Shown: piece by piece, positions 1-8,481 of the stretch | Layout of the letters: every line of letters begins with the position of its first letter | Position numbering within the stretch: position 1 is the stretch's first letter | Position numbers and translations under genes: made by a program | IMG/VR virus record: IMGVR_UViG_3300005530_000528 | Location: 1 to 38,664 of that record | DNA length: 38,664 nucleotides | Reading direction: 5' to 3' (one strand) | Source of the DNA: a virus | Notes under the pieces: model-generated | What the model was told of the DNA's origin: nothing | The model's input: the letters and a program-made list of their open reading frames with translations, nothing else | Database searches by the model: none

Positions 1-245
1 GGATAAGCATCCGGATTGTATCGATCAATTTCAGCTTTATCGTTTCCGCTTGGCAAATTGCCATAGACTCGCCAAGGAACATTTTGAAGTTCAGGCATCG
101 AAAAATGAGCATAGCAGGCCAATTCTGCTATATCATATTTGCCGGTCGCATGAAGTCGTGACAATACATTTCGTGCATAGACTCCATAACCCGTGCTCAG
201 ATGGGAAGATTCTCCCACCATCAAAATTCGTTTCTTTCTGTTCAC
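1..245 (-). CDS. Glycosyltransferase (GT4-like), N-terminal part, runs off window
   Basis: Partial gene whose 3' part lies beyond the window edge. Reading from a GTG at 245 gives a start of the type NRKKRILMVGESSHLSTGYG, the glycine-rich nucleotide-sugar-binding N-terminus seen in GT-B (GT4) glycosyltransferases of phages. About 81 residues are visible. The GTG overlaps the stop of the upstream sigma gene (GTGA), typical of coupled genes here; an in-frame ATG nine codons later is the alternative start. Likely role, by inference, is sugar transfer onto phage DNA, virion or host envelope. The acceptor cannot be deduced. Confidence 0.6.
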   Translation of the reverse strand, partial: MNRKKRILMVGESSHLSTGYGVYARNVLSRLHATGKYDIAELACYAHFSMPELQNVPWRVYGNLPSGNDKAEIDRYNPDAY

Positions 246-706
246 TTATTAGCGTCTCTTATTTTCTGGACCGCCGATCGAAAAAGTCGCCGAATCCATT
301 CCTTAGAAAATTCCAGCGTATTAGCGATTTCTCGATTTGTAAAACCGAGGCTTCGCATACATACCGTGGCATACTCGTAAGGATCGAGATTTGGCAGAAA
401 TTCCGTCAACTTTGATTGAGGCGACGAGGCCGCGACATCTACGTTGAGAGACTCAGCATTACGATCAAACTTCCGAATATCGCTCATAATTTCGTTGTGC
501 ATAATACTACGGGCGTAAGTAGCAAAAGAGCCGCGTTTCGGATCGTAAGTGCGGATTGCTTTCAGTAAACCAATTGCGGCATCTTGAATGTAATCGTCTG
601 TATCCGTAACACCCGTATTTGAAAATGAGCGGGCCTGAAAGACCGCCAAGCCGAGGTGTTGTCGGACAAGACGGTCTTCAGACTCGCTCAGAGTTTTATC
701 AGGCAT
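242..706 (-). CDS. Sigma-70 family RNA polymerase sigma factor
   Basis: A 154-residue sigma factor. Region 2 is clear around residues 35-80, with the DDYIQDAAIGLLKAIRTYDP core (2.1-2.2) followed by SFATYARSIMHNEI (2.3-2.4). Region 4 lies at the C-terminus, with a helix-turn-helix around FTNREIANTLEFSKEWIRRL. Region 3 is nearly absent, as in short phage and sporulation-type sigmas. It starts 6 bases after the SSB stop. It probably directs host core RNA polymerase to a class of phage promoters; the target promoters were not identified. Confidence 0.9.
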   Translation of the reverse strand: MPDKTLSESEDRLVRQHLGLAVFQARSFSNTGVTDTDDYIQDAAIGLLKAIRTYDPKRGSFATYARSIMHNEIMSDIRKFDRNAESLNVDVAASSPQSKLTEFLPNLDPYEYATVCMRSLGFTNREIANTLEFSKEWIRRLFRSAVQKIRDANK

Positions 707-712
707 TGTGTG

Positions 713-1138
713 TTAGAACGGGATATCGTCGCCAGAACTAGCAGCCGCAGCGACCGCAACCGGTTCGTCGGCGGCAGGCTCGTCGGCCGAAACATCCTCG
801 GGGGTGCGGTTGCTCTCGACAAACCAAAAGCGTTCCACACGGAGTTTCAGTTTTGATCGTTTGTCGCCAGTCGTCTTGTCGGTCCAAGAGTCCATTTTCA
901 GGCGGCCACGGACAAGAATTTTGCTACCCTTCTTGAAATGCTTGGCAATTGTTTCAGCTCCAGTATCCCAAGCCTCACAATCGATGAATGTGGTGTCTTT
1001 TTTCTTTTCACCCTTAGCTGTGGTGAAATATTGATCGTTAGCAATGGTAAAATTAACCACGCAAGACGAAGACGGAAGTTCTCGGAGTTCGGGATCGCGG
1101 ACAAAATTGCCGCCAAGATACACTTCATTAACGTTCAT
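713..1138 (-). CDS. ssb: Single-stranded DNA-binding protein
   Basis: A 141-residue bacterial-type SSB. An OB-fold occupies residues 1-110 (VYLGGNFVRDPELRELPSS, then VVNFTIAN, FIDCEAWDTGAETIAKHFKKG and ILVRGRL). An Ala/Asp/Glu-rich linker follows and ends in the acidic tip DDIPF used to recruit replication and repair partners. It overlaps the upstream hypothetical gene by 11 bases and sits with the split polymerase and exonuclease, consistent with a replisome role. Confidence 0.95.
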   Translation of the reverse strand: MNVNEVYLGGNFVRDPELRELPSSSCVVNFTIANDQYFTTAKGEKKKDTTFIDCEAWDTGAETIAKHFKKGSKILVRGRLKMDSWTDKTTGDKRSKLKLRVERFWFVESNRTPEDVSADEPAADEPVAVAAAASSGDDIPF

Positions 1139-1628
1139 TAACGTTCCTACTAAAAAAAGATGCTAGATGTTTATAACCTTCTCCAACCTGTTGCTTGTCG
1201 GCAAGCTCTTGATAAAACGGGTTGAAATTAGCCGTATAGGCTTCGATAAAAAGTTCTGTTAGGCTTGATTCAAGGTCTCGTTCTGCCTTCCTCCGCAATT
1301 TAGGTAACAAACTAAAAAAATCATAACTCTCGGAAATGTCCGAGCCATCCTGTTTGATCAGCCGCAAAAATCTTAAGTCGTATTTCAATTCTTGTAGACA
1401 ATAAAAAATATCCGCCCAAACTGCTATACGAGCGGCGTACAAAGGAATCTCAATAAAGGCTTCGCCTACTGGTTCCTTAATAAATACGCCAGATTTCTTG
1501 GTCTGCTGAATGCGATAACTTCGCTCACATTCATTCACTTGGTCGCCTATCCTCTTACGAGGGAAAGATGCGACAATGCCGCCAGATCGTTGCTCAATAG
1601 TCACAGAATAACCATTTTCGTGGAGCAA
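1128..1628 (-). CDS. Hypothetical protein between polymerase C-part and SSB
   Basis: About 166 residues from a TTG, no family recognised; mixed charge, no signal peptide or membrane segment. The start is uncertain. The frame is open back to the stop codon of the polymerase C-part (1665-1667), and the upstream codons read IIEDFQLVRDL, which fits naturally onto LHENGYSVTIEQ. Only ATC and TTG codons are available there, so either an ATC start just after a GGGG purine run or the TTG at 1628 is used. It lies between replication genes and could be a replisome accessory factor, but nothing in the sequence proves this. Confidence 0.65.
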   Translation of the reverse strand: MLHENGYSVTIEQRSGGIVASFPRKRIGDQVNECERSYRIQQTKKSGVFIKEPVGEAFIEIPLYAARIAVWADIFYCLQELKYDLRFLRLIKQDGSDISESYDFFSLLPKLRRKAERDLESSLTELFIEAYTANFNPFYQELADKQQVGEGYKHLASFFSRNVNER

Positions 1629-1664
1629 ATCGCGGACTAATTGAAAATCTTCGATGATAAACCC

Positions 1665-3311
1665 CTAGACTGCCGGCCAGACTTTTTTAATGACAAGCGA
1701 ATCTCGGGTTTTATCCCGTTCGACTTGAATAAGAACCGTATTACCTTCAACCAAGTTTGATTCAAACTCGGCGTAGGTATCGGGAAAGACGACGCAGTTA
1801 TCGATTGATGCCGTCGCGTCTTTGACTATCAGAAAGCCCATCGGGCGGCCGGGTTCTTTGCCGGACTTAGTATGATAGACTCGCATCCTAGCAATTTCAA
1901 CACCAAGCACCAAATAACCATCTTTTCCTTCTACAAACTCCCGACATGTACATGTCGCTCGTCGAGTGTCACATGCATCAATCTGAGAAAAAGTCAATGA
2001 CGCCCCTAGCAATTGCTCTTCGTCGGAAGCCACTTTATCCGGCCTATCTTCAAGAGCATACGGCGGAGTATCCATAGATAGGATCAGATCAGCAAGCTTT
2101 GCCGACCTATTCTTGTTGGCACACCCGCCGCCTTCTTTTTTCGGTTTTTGGCAGGATTCTAATGCATCCCGTAAAGTGCTAAACTTTGGTCTCTGATTCT
2201 GAATCCAGAGCTGTTCTTTCTCGGTTAAATCCTGCCACTTATCAAACTCGAATAACATTGCCGTTCTGGGATAACGGAAGGAACTCAAACCGCCGGCCAA
2301 AATAAGATTTTTAATCACAGTTGATGTGACATGATTGGAGAACTCTGTTAGGAAATCGTACCATGTCCAGGTTTCTGGTTCGCCGCACCGAGGCTTCATT
2401 ACATTTTCGATACCATCGATAATTTTAGTTACGGCTGCTCCGCCTACATTCTTTATATTTCCTATTCCAAATCGCACGCCATTTTCGTGCAAATGGAAAG
2501 TAATCTCAGTCGTCTTGAAATCCGGAGGGAATATTGGGACATCTCGAACTTTGGCATCGGAAACTAAATCACTGACTTCCTCATATGGATCAATTTTGTC
2601 TTTGGCACCATTAAGCCAACTTGCGTAAAATTGTTGTGGAAAGTGAAGTTTAGCATATGCCGACCAATAGCCCAGCTCGGCATAGCAAATGGAATGGCTA
2701 CGATTGAAGCTATACCTTTGAGATTTTTCAATCCAGTCAAATATTTCGCCGGCTGTCTTTTCATCGACAACGCCGGCCGTCTTTGCTTTCTCCAAATACA
2801 TTGTTTTGACTTTAGCCATTTCTTCCGCTAATTTCTTACCGGCAGCCTTTCGAAGTTGATCGGCCTCCATTAAAGTAAACTTAGCCGTAGCAACGACTAT
2901 TGCCATTGCCTGTTCCTGATAAGTCAAGATACCAAATGTATTCTTGAGGATTGGTTCGAGGACAGGATGTAAATAGGTTATCTCTTCCAACCCGTTTTTT
3001 CGATCTGAAAAATGTTTGGTGAGACTTTTACCATTCATCATTGCTTTAAGACAGCCGGGACGAACCAATGCAATCACAGCCGACAAATGATCGAGGCTTC
3101 TCGGCTTGATTTCTTTTGTCCAATGTTTGCCAAGATTTGATTCAATCTGCCAAAGCCCTTTTGTAAATCCGGCACATATCAAATCCCATGTTGCTTCGCA
3201 GTCATGACGGATTCTATGCATGTCGAATTTGACGAGAGGCGTTCCATCGGGTTGAAATCCAATAATTTCAAACTCGCAACCGCATGGAAAACTAGTGTGA
3301 TGCACTGGCAA
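1665..3311 (-). CDS. dnaE: DNA polymerase III alpha subunit, C-terminal part (fingers, HhH, OB)
   Basis: A 548-residue protein carrying the part of family C polymerase that follows the palm. Residues 50-90 hold the fingers landmark GLWQIESNLGKHW and LSAVIALVRPGCL (bacterial DnaE: GLFQ.ES, then ALFRPG). Then FGILTYQEQAMAI and AYAKLHFPQQFYASWLN follow in the usual order. A C-terminal OB-like domain (about 430-548) ends in VERDKTRDSLVIKKVWP. The palm aspartates are absent here; they are in the separate gene at 3954-5876. The first 45 residues contain a CGC motif and have no obvious DnaE counterpart, so they may be a docking segment. It overlaps the exonuclease gene by 20 bases. Confidence 0.92.
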   Translation of the reverse strand: MPVHHTSFPCGCEFEIIGFQPDGTPLVKFDMHRIRHDCEATWDLICAGFTKGLWQIESNLGKHWTKEIKPRSLDHLSAVIALVRPGCLKAMMNGKSLTKHFSDRKNGLEEITYLHPVLEPILKNTFGILTYQEQAMAIVVATAKFTLMEADQLRKAAGKKLAEEMAKVKTMYLEKAKTAGVVDEKTAGEIFDWIEKSQRYSFNRSHSICYAELGYWSAYAKLHFPQQFYASWLNGAKDKIDPYEEVSDLVSDAKVRDVPIFPPDFKTTEITFHLHENGVRFGIGNIKNVGGAAVTKIIDGIENVMKPRCGEPETWTWYDFLTEFSNHVTSTVIKNLILAGGLSSFRYPRTAMLFEFDKWQDLTEKEQLWIQNQRPKFSTLRDALESCQKPKKEGGGCANKNRSAKLADLILSMDTPPYALEDRPDKVASDEEQLLGASLTFSQIDACDTRRATCTCREFVEGKDGYLVLGVEIARMRVYHTKSGKEPGRPMGFLIVKDATASIDNCVVFPDTYAEFESNLVEGNTVLIQVERDKTRDSLVIKKVWPAV

Positions 3312-3957
3312 AACATCCTTCGAAATTAGTTTTAAGAAACAGATTTCGATAGAATTTCATGAATCTGATCATAATAGCGGCCGTATCCCTCACATCTTGC
3401 AGAGCATCGTGGGCATTTTCTTTTGACATTCCCATCCAATCGCGAACGGTGTCCAATCGCATATTTGGCAGCTTCGTTGTATTTTCTGTGAAACGAAAAA
3501 TATCATCCATCAGATCAACACACATAAAGTTGCTAAATAGACCCTGTTTGTTCGAGCGTGCATCGACCGGCCCGTATTTCTGACACAACTTTTCTACGAT
3601 TCTCATATCGAATCCGCGAATGTTATATCCACAAGCTACCGGAGCATGAAAATTATCTCCTGGCTTCCTGTTAAATCGCTGGATGAAGGTGGCAAAATCC
3701 CCCCAGACGACTTCCGGATGAGGAGCGGCGGCCAATTGTTCTCTGGTCTTGTGATTTATTGCGAGAGCCTCATCTTGGAGTAGTTCCGGTTGGAGCGGTC
3801 GCATTAACGATTCAAAATGTGCTCCCATTGTTAGATTTCTGGGATTGATAGCGAGTGCCGCAATTTGAACCGGTTCACACCCCATATCATTTTCGAATTT
3901 TGAAACATCTTTATCACCGGTCTCAAAATCGAAGACGATATATGTTCTATAGTTCAT
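3292..3957 (-). CDS. DnaQ-like 3'-5' exonuclease (proofreading, DEDDh)
   Basis: A 221-residue DEDDh exonuclease. ExoI shows as VFDFETGDKD (Asp10, Glu12), ExoII as YNIRGFDMRIVEKL and ExoIII as NAHDALQDVRDTAAI with the catalytic His and Asp. It is likely the proofreading epsilon-like subunit. Notably the gene lies exactly between the two halves of the polymerase alpha subunit, with a 4-base overlap (ATGA) on the N-part and a 20-base overlap on the C-part. The three proteins are therefore made from one message and probably assemble together. Confidence 0.92.
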   Translation of the reverse strand: MNYRTYIVFDFETGDKDVSKFENDMGCEPVQIAALAINPRNLTMGAHFESLMRPLQPELLQDEALAINHKTREQLAAAPHPEVVWGDFATFIQRFNRKPGDNFHAPVACGYNIRGFDMRIVEKLCQKYGPVDARSNKQGLFSNFMCVDLMDDIFRFTENTTKLPNMRLDTVRDWMGMSKENAHDALQDVRDTAAIMIRFMKFYRNLFLKTNFEGCFASASH

Positions 3958-5876
3958 TCAAATTTTCCTGTTTGTAATAGGCTGCTCACGCCCATTAGTT
4001 TGTCGAGCACCGAGACGCCTAGAATATCGAATTTTACATGCCCAAGTAGTTCCAGATCGTTCATTTCCATTCCGGCGACCAGATCGTTTGAACTCTTATC
4101 AGCAATCATCGGACAGACTTCCGATAACGGAACGGCGGAAATCACAATACCGGAGGCATGTTTGCCTTGGCTACGTTTGACGCCTTCTAGCCTGATCGCT
4201 TGAGCGAAGTATGGCCCCATCTGCCCAACAACTTCCCCTTTGTCGTTAAGTGCAGCCCATTCTTTCAGTTGTTCGGAATTGTGTTCTAATGCCCAACGGA
4301 TAATGCTAGCTTCGCCGTCATTTGCTTCCCGAATAGCCTGAAGTTGATCGGAGATTTCCGCTTCATCCGGAATAAATTCCGTCATGCGATTCATTTCGTC
4401 ATAGCTGCAAGCATCGTGTACCCGTAAAACATCTTTCAATGCTCCACGACCTTGCATTCGGCTAATTGTCACCATTTGAGAGACATATTCGCGACCATAC
4501 TTCTCCCGGATATATTCGATCACGGCTGGCCTTTTGGAGACAGGAAAATCGCAATCGATATCCGGTAAAGATACACGATCAGCAGTATTACGGCCGGCGT
4601 TGTAGAATCGCTCAAAGAATAGTTGATGTTCAATTGGGTCGATCGATGTTATTCCGATCAGATAGGATACTAAACAACCCGCTCCCGATCCGCGACCCGG
4701 ACCCGTCAACCAGCCTTGGTTCCGGCACCAATTCATGTAATCTTGCACGACAAGAAAGTAGCCGGCGAGACCCGCCTCCTGAAATATACCTAGCTCTTGC
4801 TTGATTCTGTCGGCATAGATATTGACTTGATCAGGTTGCAACTTCAGTTTTGATTTCCAACCATCTCTACATAGTTGCCTGAGATATTCATCGGCCGACA
4901 TACCATTCGGACATTCAAACTTAGGCAAGATCGGTTGACTGATCAGTTTATAATCTTCGCATTGGGCCGCGATGTTACATGCGTTTTCCAATTCCTCTTC
5001 CGTGTGACCGACCGCAATCATGTCGGCATATGATGGAATATGGTAGTTGTTGCTCTTAAAAAACGCACCTAGCCCGACATCTTCCTCGTTCGCCAGCTTC
5101 ATATTGACGGAGCTGAGAGTCGTCTGAAGAGCCGAACAGAGCAAAACACGTTGATCGGCCGCATCTGCCTTGTTGACATAATGGCTATCAGCGGTCGCCA
5201 CGCACGGAATTCCGGTTTGCCGGCTAATCCAACGCAGCCCGCGAGTAACCAAATCTTGTGCTGGTAGGTTATTCACATCAATCAACTGCACTTCCAGATA
5301 GAAATTTCCTTTCCCAAAAACATCTTGGTAGAAATTTGCCAATCTGATCGCTTTGTCTTTCCAGTCCGGATCGACTAGAAGTTTGCACTCATCAAATGTT
5401 TTAGCTCGATAGGCTAATTTAGGTTCCAGAAAGAAAATGTCAGCCATGTCGCTTCCCATATGCCCGGAAAAAGACATAAGGTTGCCGTTACAGAATTCCG
5501 CTAACGATTCCAGATTTAGCCTGGGACGATAATAAACATAATCTGTTCGATTGGAAGCTGATGTAGCGGCTAGAAGCTGTTTCCAGCCATCGAGATTCTT
5601 AGCGAGTACGACTAGATGAGATAGCTTCCTGTTCTCAGCAGATTTAACGGTCGGCGAATCGGCACAAAGATAGAACTCGCAACCCAAGATAGGTTTTAAT
5701 TTCTTTTTTTGCATCGCCTTCATGAATTGAATGCAACCAGCCACATTTCCATGGTCAGTGATTGCACAGCCGGCGAAACCTTCTTTTTCTATTCTCGCGG
5801 CGATATCTTTCGGCCGACTCAACCCATCCAAAAGACTGTAATGGGTATGACTATGAAGCGGAAACCATTTGCTCAT
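3954..5876 (-). CDS. dnaE: DNA polymerase III alpha subunit, N-terminal part (PHP and palm)
   Basis: A 640-residue N-terminal half of a family C polymerase. The PHP domain is seen at residues 5-45 (LHSHTHYSLLDGLSRP; His8, His10, His12; TDHGN at 40-44). The nucleotide-binding loop is TGPGRGSGAG at 391-400. The palm carboxylates are PDIDCDF (Asp439, Asp441, Asp443) and VKFDILG (Asp617). The protein ends 23 residues after the third palm aspartate, well short of the fingers, which are encoded at 1665-3311. Neither end resembles an intein (no N-terminal Cys/Ser block, no HN-Cys junction), so activity likely requires non-covalent assembly of the halves. Confidence 0.95.
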   Translation of the reverse strand: MSKWFPLHSHTHYSLLDGLSRPKDIAARIEKEGFAGCAITDHGNVAGCIQFMKAMQKKKLKPILGCEFYLCADSPTVKSAENRKLSHLVVLAKNLDGWKQLLAATSASNRTDYVYYRPRLNLESLAEFCNGNLMSFSGHMGSDMADIFFLEPKLAYRAKTFDECKLLVDPDWKDKAIRLANFYQDVFGKGNFYLEVQLIDVNNLPAQDLVTRGLRWISRQTGIPCVATADSHYVNKADAADQRVLLCSALQTTLSSVNMKLANEEDVGLGAFFKSNNYHIPSYADMIAVGHTEEELENACNIAAQCEDYKLISQPILPKFECPNGMSADEYLRQLCRDGWKSKLKLQPDQVNIYADRIKQELGIFQEAGLAGYFLVVQDYMNWCRNQGWLTGPGRGSGAGCLVSYLIGITSIDPIEHQLFFERFYNAGRNTADRVSLPDIDCDFPVSKRPAVIEYIREKYGREYVSQMVTISRMQGRGALKDVLRVHDACSYDEMNRMTEFIPDEAEISDQLQAIREANDGEASIIRWALEHNSEQLKEWAALNDKGEVVGQMGPYFAQAIRLEGVKRSQGKHASGIVISAVPLSEVCPMIADKSSNDLVAGMEMNDLELLGHVKFDILGVSVLDKLMGVSSLLQTGKFE

Positions 5877-6457
5877 AAATAGAGTTCATTTCTCACAATA
5901 TACTCGTAGACTTCTGGATGCAAAAACTCGGCAGCTCGACCATCTCTTTTTTTGAGTAGTTGGCGAACGGCGGTCGAACTTATAGGGCTTAATACGACAT
6001 CTTCAAGGAAGGTATGATCGTGCATCCGATACCATTGTTCCTTTTCAGGGATTTCGCTCGAATAACCGGTACGAGGTATGACTATGCAACGAGTTTCGTC
6101 GATAAACTTTCGACCATTGTGCCATTCCCATAGAACTTTATCGGCGGCGTCTTGTCCCATAACAAAAAATAGTTCGTCCCCAAGATAATGCTTTTTCATG
6201 GCATTCATAACATCGTATGTCTGACAACCAAAATCATTGTCCAATTCAAAGGATTCTACGAACACATTTGATTCAAGTTGCACGGTTGCAATATCCAGCA
6301 TGGCCAAACGATGACTCGCGGCGGTCATGGTTTTGTCAGCATGTGATTTGCTAGGCATGAAAACCACACGATCCATAATCCAAGAAATAGGCTTGGAAAT
6401 TGCCGTGTGGCCGGTCGTGACGGGATCGAAGGCTCCGCCAATGATTGCATTTCTCAT
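5873..6457 (-). CDS. Nicotinate/nicotinamide mononucleotide adenylyltransferase-like
   Basis: A 194-residue nucleotidyltransferase. It begins MRNAIIGGAFDPVTTGH, the (H/T)xGH nucleotide-binding signature with Thr in the first position, and ends with SPISSTAVRQLL, the ISSTxxR motif of NMN/NaMN adenylyltransferases. FFVMGQDAADKVLWEWHN matches the NadD-type GxDxxxxxxxW region. It would join a mononucleotide to AMP to make NAD(+) or its acid form. The ATG at 6457 is chosen because it overlaps the upstream stop (ATGA); an upstream start in the same frame would lie inside the neighbour. No other NAD-synthesis gene is seen in the window. Confidence 0.8.
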   Translation of the reverse strand: MRNAIIGGAFDPVTTGHTAISKPISWIMDRVVFMPSKSHADKTMTAASHRLAMLDIATVQLESNVFVESFELDNDFGCQTYDVMNAMKKHYLGDELFFVMGQDAADKVLWEWHNGRKFIDETRCIVIPRTGYSSEIPEKEQWYRMHDHTFLEDVVLSPISSTAVRQLLKKRDGRAAEFLHPEVYEYIVRNELYL

Positions 6458-6765
6458 TGATCTTGTTTTCGCTTCTTGAAGATAAAATATGCTGGAAAAC
6501 TCTCGGTAAATTCCGGGGTTTCCAGTTCTACGAGCCATCCAGCATTTCGATACATGTCTTCTACATGTAACCATGTTTGTTGTACATTTCTCGTACTTAT
6601 TTTCATCTTGTCCGCTATTAGTTGAACGACATCAATTTTTCTAAAGCTCGACACATCGTAGTTAAAATTTTTGACAATTAGCTCGTTAAATGCCTCGAAT
6701 ACTTCCGGAGGAGTAATTTTTTGTTTGATATCGGGAATTTCATCGGGACGGATTGGTCTCGTCAT
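6454..6765 (-). CDS. Conserved phage-type hypothetical protein
   Basis: A 103-residue protein. It begins MTRPIRPDEIPDIKQKITPP, continues with a predicted helical segment (IADKMKISTRNVQQTWLHVEDMYRNAGW), and ends with YFIFKKRKQ. The pattern 'pE.f..fNelI...F......K..vv..i......I.......d.e..Yr.aGW.v' is common to small phage proteins of unknown function. It has 4-base overlaps with genes on both sides, between a PD-(D/E)XK-like protein and the NMN adenylyltransferase. Confidence 0.7.
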   Translation of the reverse strand: MTRPIRPDEIPDIKQKITPPEVFEAFNELIVKNFNYDVSSFRKIDVVQLIADKMKISTRNVQQTWLHVEDMYRNAGWLVELETPEFTESFPAYFIFKKRKQDQ

Positions 6766-7427
6766 AGACTCTTCAGTTGGTTAGATGTAAAAAATCTGTC
6801 AAAATCATTTTTCAATATCTGTACCCCTTTTTTCCCACCTATTTCCCAATATTGATGAACCGGCAGTTTAAGAAGGGAGGCGATCATGTCCGTTTGTATA
6901 ATTGTCCAACGAGTGTTTTTACGATCGATCTTAGATGGATCGTTCTCAAGACGGCCAGTACCATAAAATAGAAGAATACGAGCATTCTTCGCTAGGTACT
7001 CTTTAAGGTTGATGACCTTGAAGGTACACTTTACGGCAGAGGGCGAGTTCTTGACTTCATACGGTTCGAATGGACCGCCTGAAAGACTCACCAAGAAATC
7101 GGGTTCAGGAATCCTACTATCCTGGCTTCCGATAAAGCCGCCTAGATTGTCTACCCCATTATCCTTGATTTCAACGACCGTACCACGCACGGCCATTTCC
7201 TTTTTGAACAGGTTTATTAAAAACCGTTCTTTTTTCGTGTGAGCTAAAAGCTGTTCTGCGAATTCTGGAATCGATCTATTATCTAGTCGCCGTCGCAGAT
7301 ACTTGATTGCCGCCTGATTAGGATTTCTTGCGAAGTAATATGCTTCGATTTCCAAATAGGCTTCTTTGGTAAGTTCTTTATTCAAAAACTTACATACAAA
7401 CTCTTCGAAGAAATTATCAGGCGACAT
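6762..7427 (-). CDS. Putative PD-(D/E)XK endonuclease
   Basis: A 221-residue protein. Near residues 110-130 it contains EPDFLVSLSGGPFEPYEVKN, which fits the Asp-x(n)-Glu-x-Lys core of restriction-type nucleases (PDF as motif II, EVK as motif III). The N-terminal half is helical and charged (LRRRLDNRSIPEFAEQLL). The role is not clear: it could be recombination, DNA packaging or attack on host DNA. It starts 51 bases downstream of the macro-domain gene and overlaps the next gene by 4 bases. Confidence 0.55.
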   Translation of the reverse strand: MSPDNFFEEFVCKFLNKELTKEAYLEIEAYYFARNPNQAAIKYLRRRLDNRSIPEFAEQLLAHTKKERFLINLFKKEMAVRGTVVEIKDNGVDNLGGFIGSQDSRIPEPDFLVSLSGGPFEPYEVKNSPSAVKCTFKVINLKEYLAKNARILLFYGTGRLENDPSKIDRKNTRWTIIQTDMIASLLKLPVHQYWEIGGKKGVQILKNDFDRFFTSNQLKSL

Positions 7428-7477
7428 TGTTACCAGTTCTAGCCGGCAACAAATGTCACTTGATATTATTTTTTCAC

Positions 7478-7948
7478 CTATGCAGCCAGATCGATAACCG
7501 TAAACCGATCATCGAGGAAGCTGATTGTTTTCTTAACATCATCCCATTTAAGGCCGCCAAGTCCGCAGCCCGGCCGAGTCATTAACACGGTTTCCCAATT
7601 CATGACTCCCGTAATGTAATGCAATTGGCGACAACTTTTCTCAACCAAATCAATGGGAGAAGCATTTCGCCAGTCTAGTTTTGTTGGTAGCGAAACAAGC
7701 CATTGGTTATATGTCGCAACTTTACGGTTCCTAGAAACGAAGACCGGAGCATGAGGAAGGCCGGTGACTTTCTCCCGAATTCGTTTACCCCACTCCGCTG
7801 GCAGAAAATCGAACCGTTCCTTGAAACCTTTGGCGATACCGGCTCCCATCACAAGATTTCCATTCGAATCTGTCATTTGATTCGTGGTGCAAACCAATAC
7901 CCGATAATTGTGTGCGATTTTCCAATAGTCGCCTTTAATCTCAATCAT
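7478..7948 (-). CDS. Macro domain protein (ADP-ribose binding/hydrolysing)
   Basis: A 156-residue macro domain from the ATG at 7948, which is preceded by AAAGGATTGAAAAA (good ribosome site); a start at 8029 would add an unrelated 27 residues. Motifs: VCTTNQMTDSNGNLVMGAGIA (Asn and GAGIA ligand loops) and TRPGCGLGGLKWDDV (phosphate loop). Such phage macro domains bind or hydrolyse ADP-ribose derivatives, for example ADP-ribose-1''-phosphate from tRNA ligation. The nearby NMN adenylyltransferase-like gene suggests a link to NAD(+)/ADP-ribose metabolism, by inference. Confidence 0.85.
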   Translation of the reverse strand: MIEIKGDYWKIAHNYRVLVCTTNQMTDSNGNLVMGAGIAKGFKERFDFLPAEWGKRIREKVTGLPHAPVFVSRNRKVATYNQWLVSLPTKLDWRNASPIDLVEKSCRQLHYITGVMNWETVLMTRPGCGLGGLKWDDVKKTISFLDDRFTVIDLAA

Positions 7949-7983
7949 TTTTTCAATCCTTTGACTAAAAAGTTCAATGCTTA

Positions 7984-8481
7984 TTAGGTTATAGACCCGA
8001 TTTGGGCGGCCTTCAACGCTGTATGGCATTTACGATATTCGTCGTGTTGTAGCCATAGATCATTCTCGACAAGATAACCCCAATCACGTCGTCTCGGCCC
8101 GGTCCAAACTATTGTCCAAAGCGGCTCCACTACGGTCAATTGATGAAAGGTTTCAGCTTTGCGAGCATAGCATTGAAATGGCATTCGTACAAAAGCGTCA
8201 GTCCAAAATTCATCGCCCACTCGCTTATCCAACTCTACCACATTCTCAACAGCCCGCCCCTTGAAAATGAATGATTTGAAATCCCATGGATGGTCATGAG
8301 GAGCACCATCAAGGTCGCTCATGCAAACATTATGCAGATACAGGTTGCCCCACCGAGTTTCCAAAATTCTCCAACGCTGAAAATGTAAAACTCCGTCGCG
8401 GCTACGAATCTGAGTACGCTTAACCCGGACTTTCGTAGTGAGCCACCGTATGGCCCGGCCGAGTGAAGTGAGCATCCACAT
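7984..8481 (-). CDS. Cupin-like (RmlC-type) phage protein
   Basis: A 165-residue protein with a beta-rich, cupin-like pattern. WGNLYLHNVCMSDLDGAPHDHPWDFKSFI provides the metal-type His motif (HDHPW), and a later ETFHQLTVV provides another. The C-terminus RRRDWGYL is typical of a small family of phage and bacterial cupins of unknown substrate. The ATG at 8481 has AAAGGA nearby. It overlaps the C-terminal coding region of the RecB/Cas4-like nuclease by 62 bases, unusually long for this genome. Confidence 0.65.
   Translation of the reverse strand: MWMLTSLGRAIRWLTTKVRVKRTQIRSRDGVLHFQRWRILETRWGNLYLHNVCMSDLDGAPHDHPWDFKSFIFKGRAVENVVELDKRVGDEFWTDAFVRMPFQCYARKAETFHQLTVVEPLWTIVWTGPRRRDWGYLVENDLWLQHDEYRKCHTALKAAQIGSIT

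Noticed and set aside
50-415. Plus-strand open frames in the window, for example here and at 34637-35113
   Set aside because: They lie opposite clearly real minus-strand genes, lack ribosome sites, and have no recognisable domains, so they are shadows.
3292-3957. Split intein joining the polymerase halves
   Set aside because: Neither half shows intein blocks, and the exonuclease is a complete independent gene.
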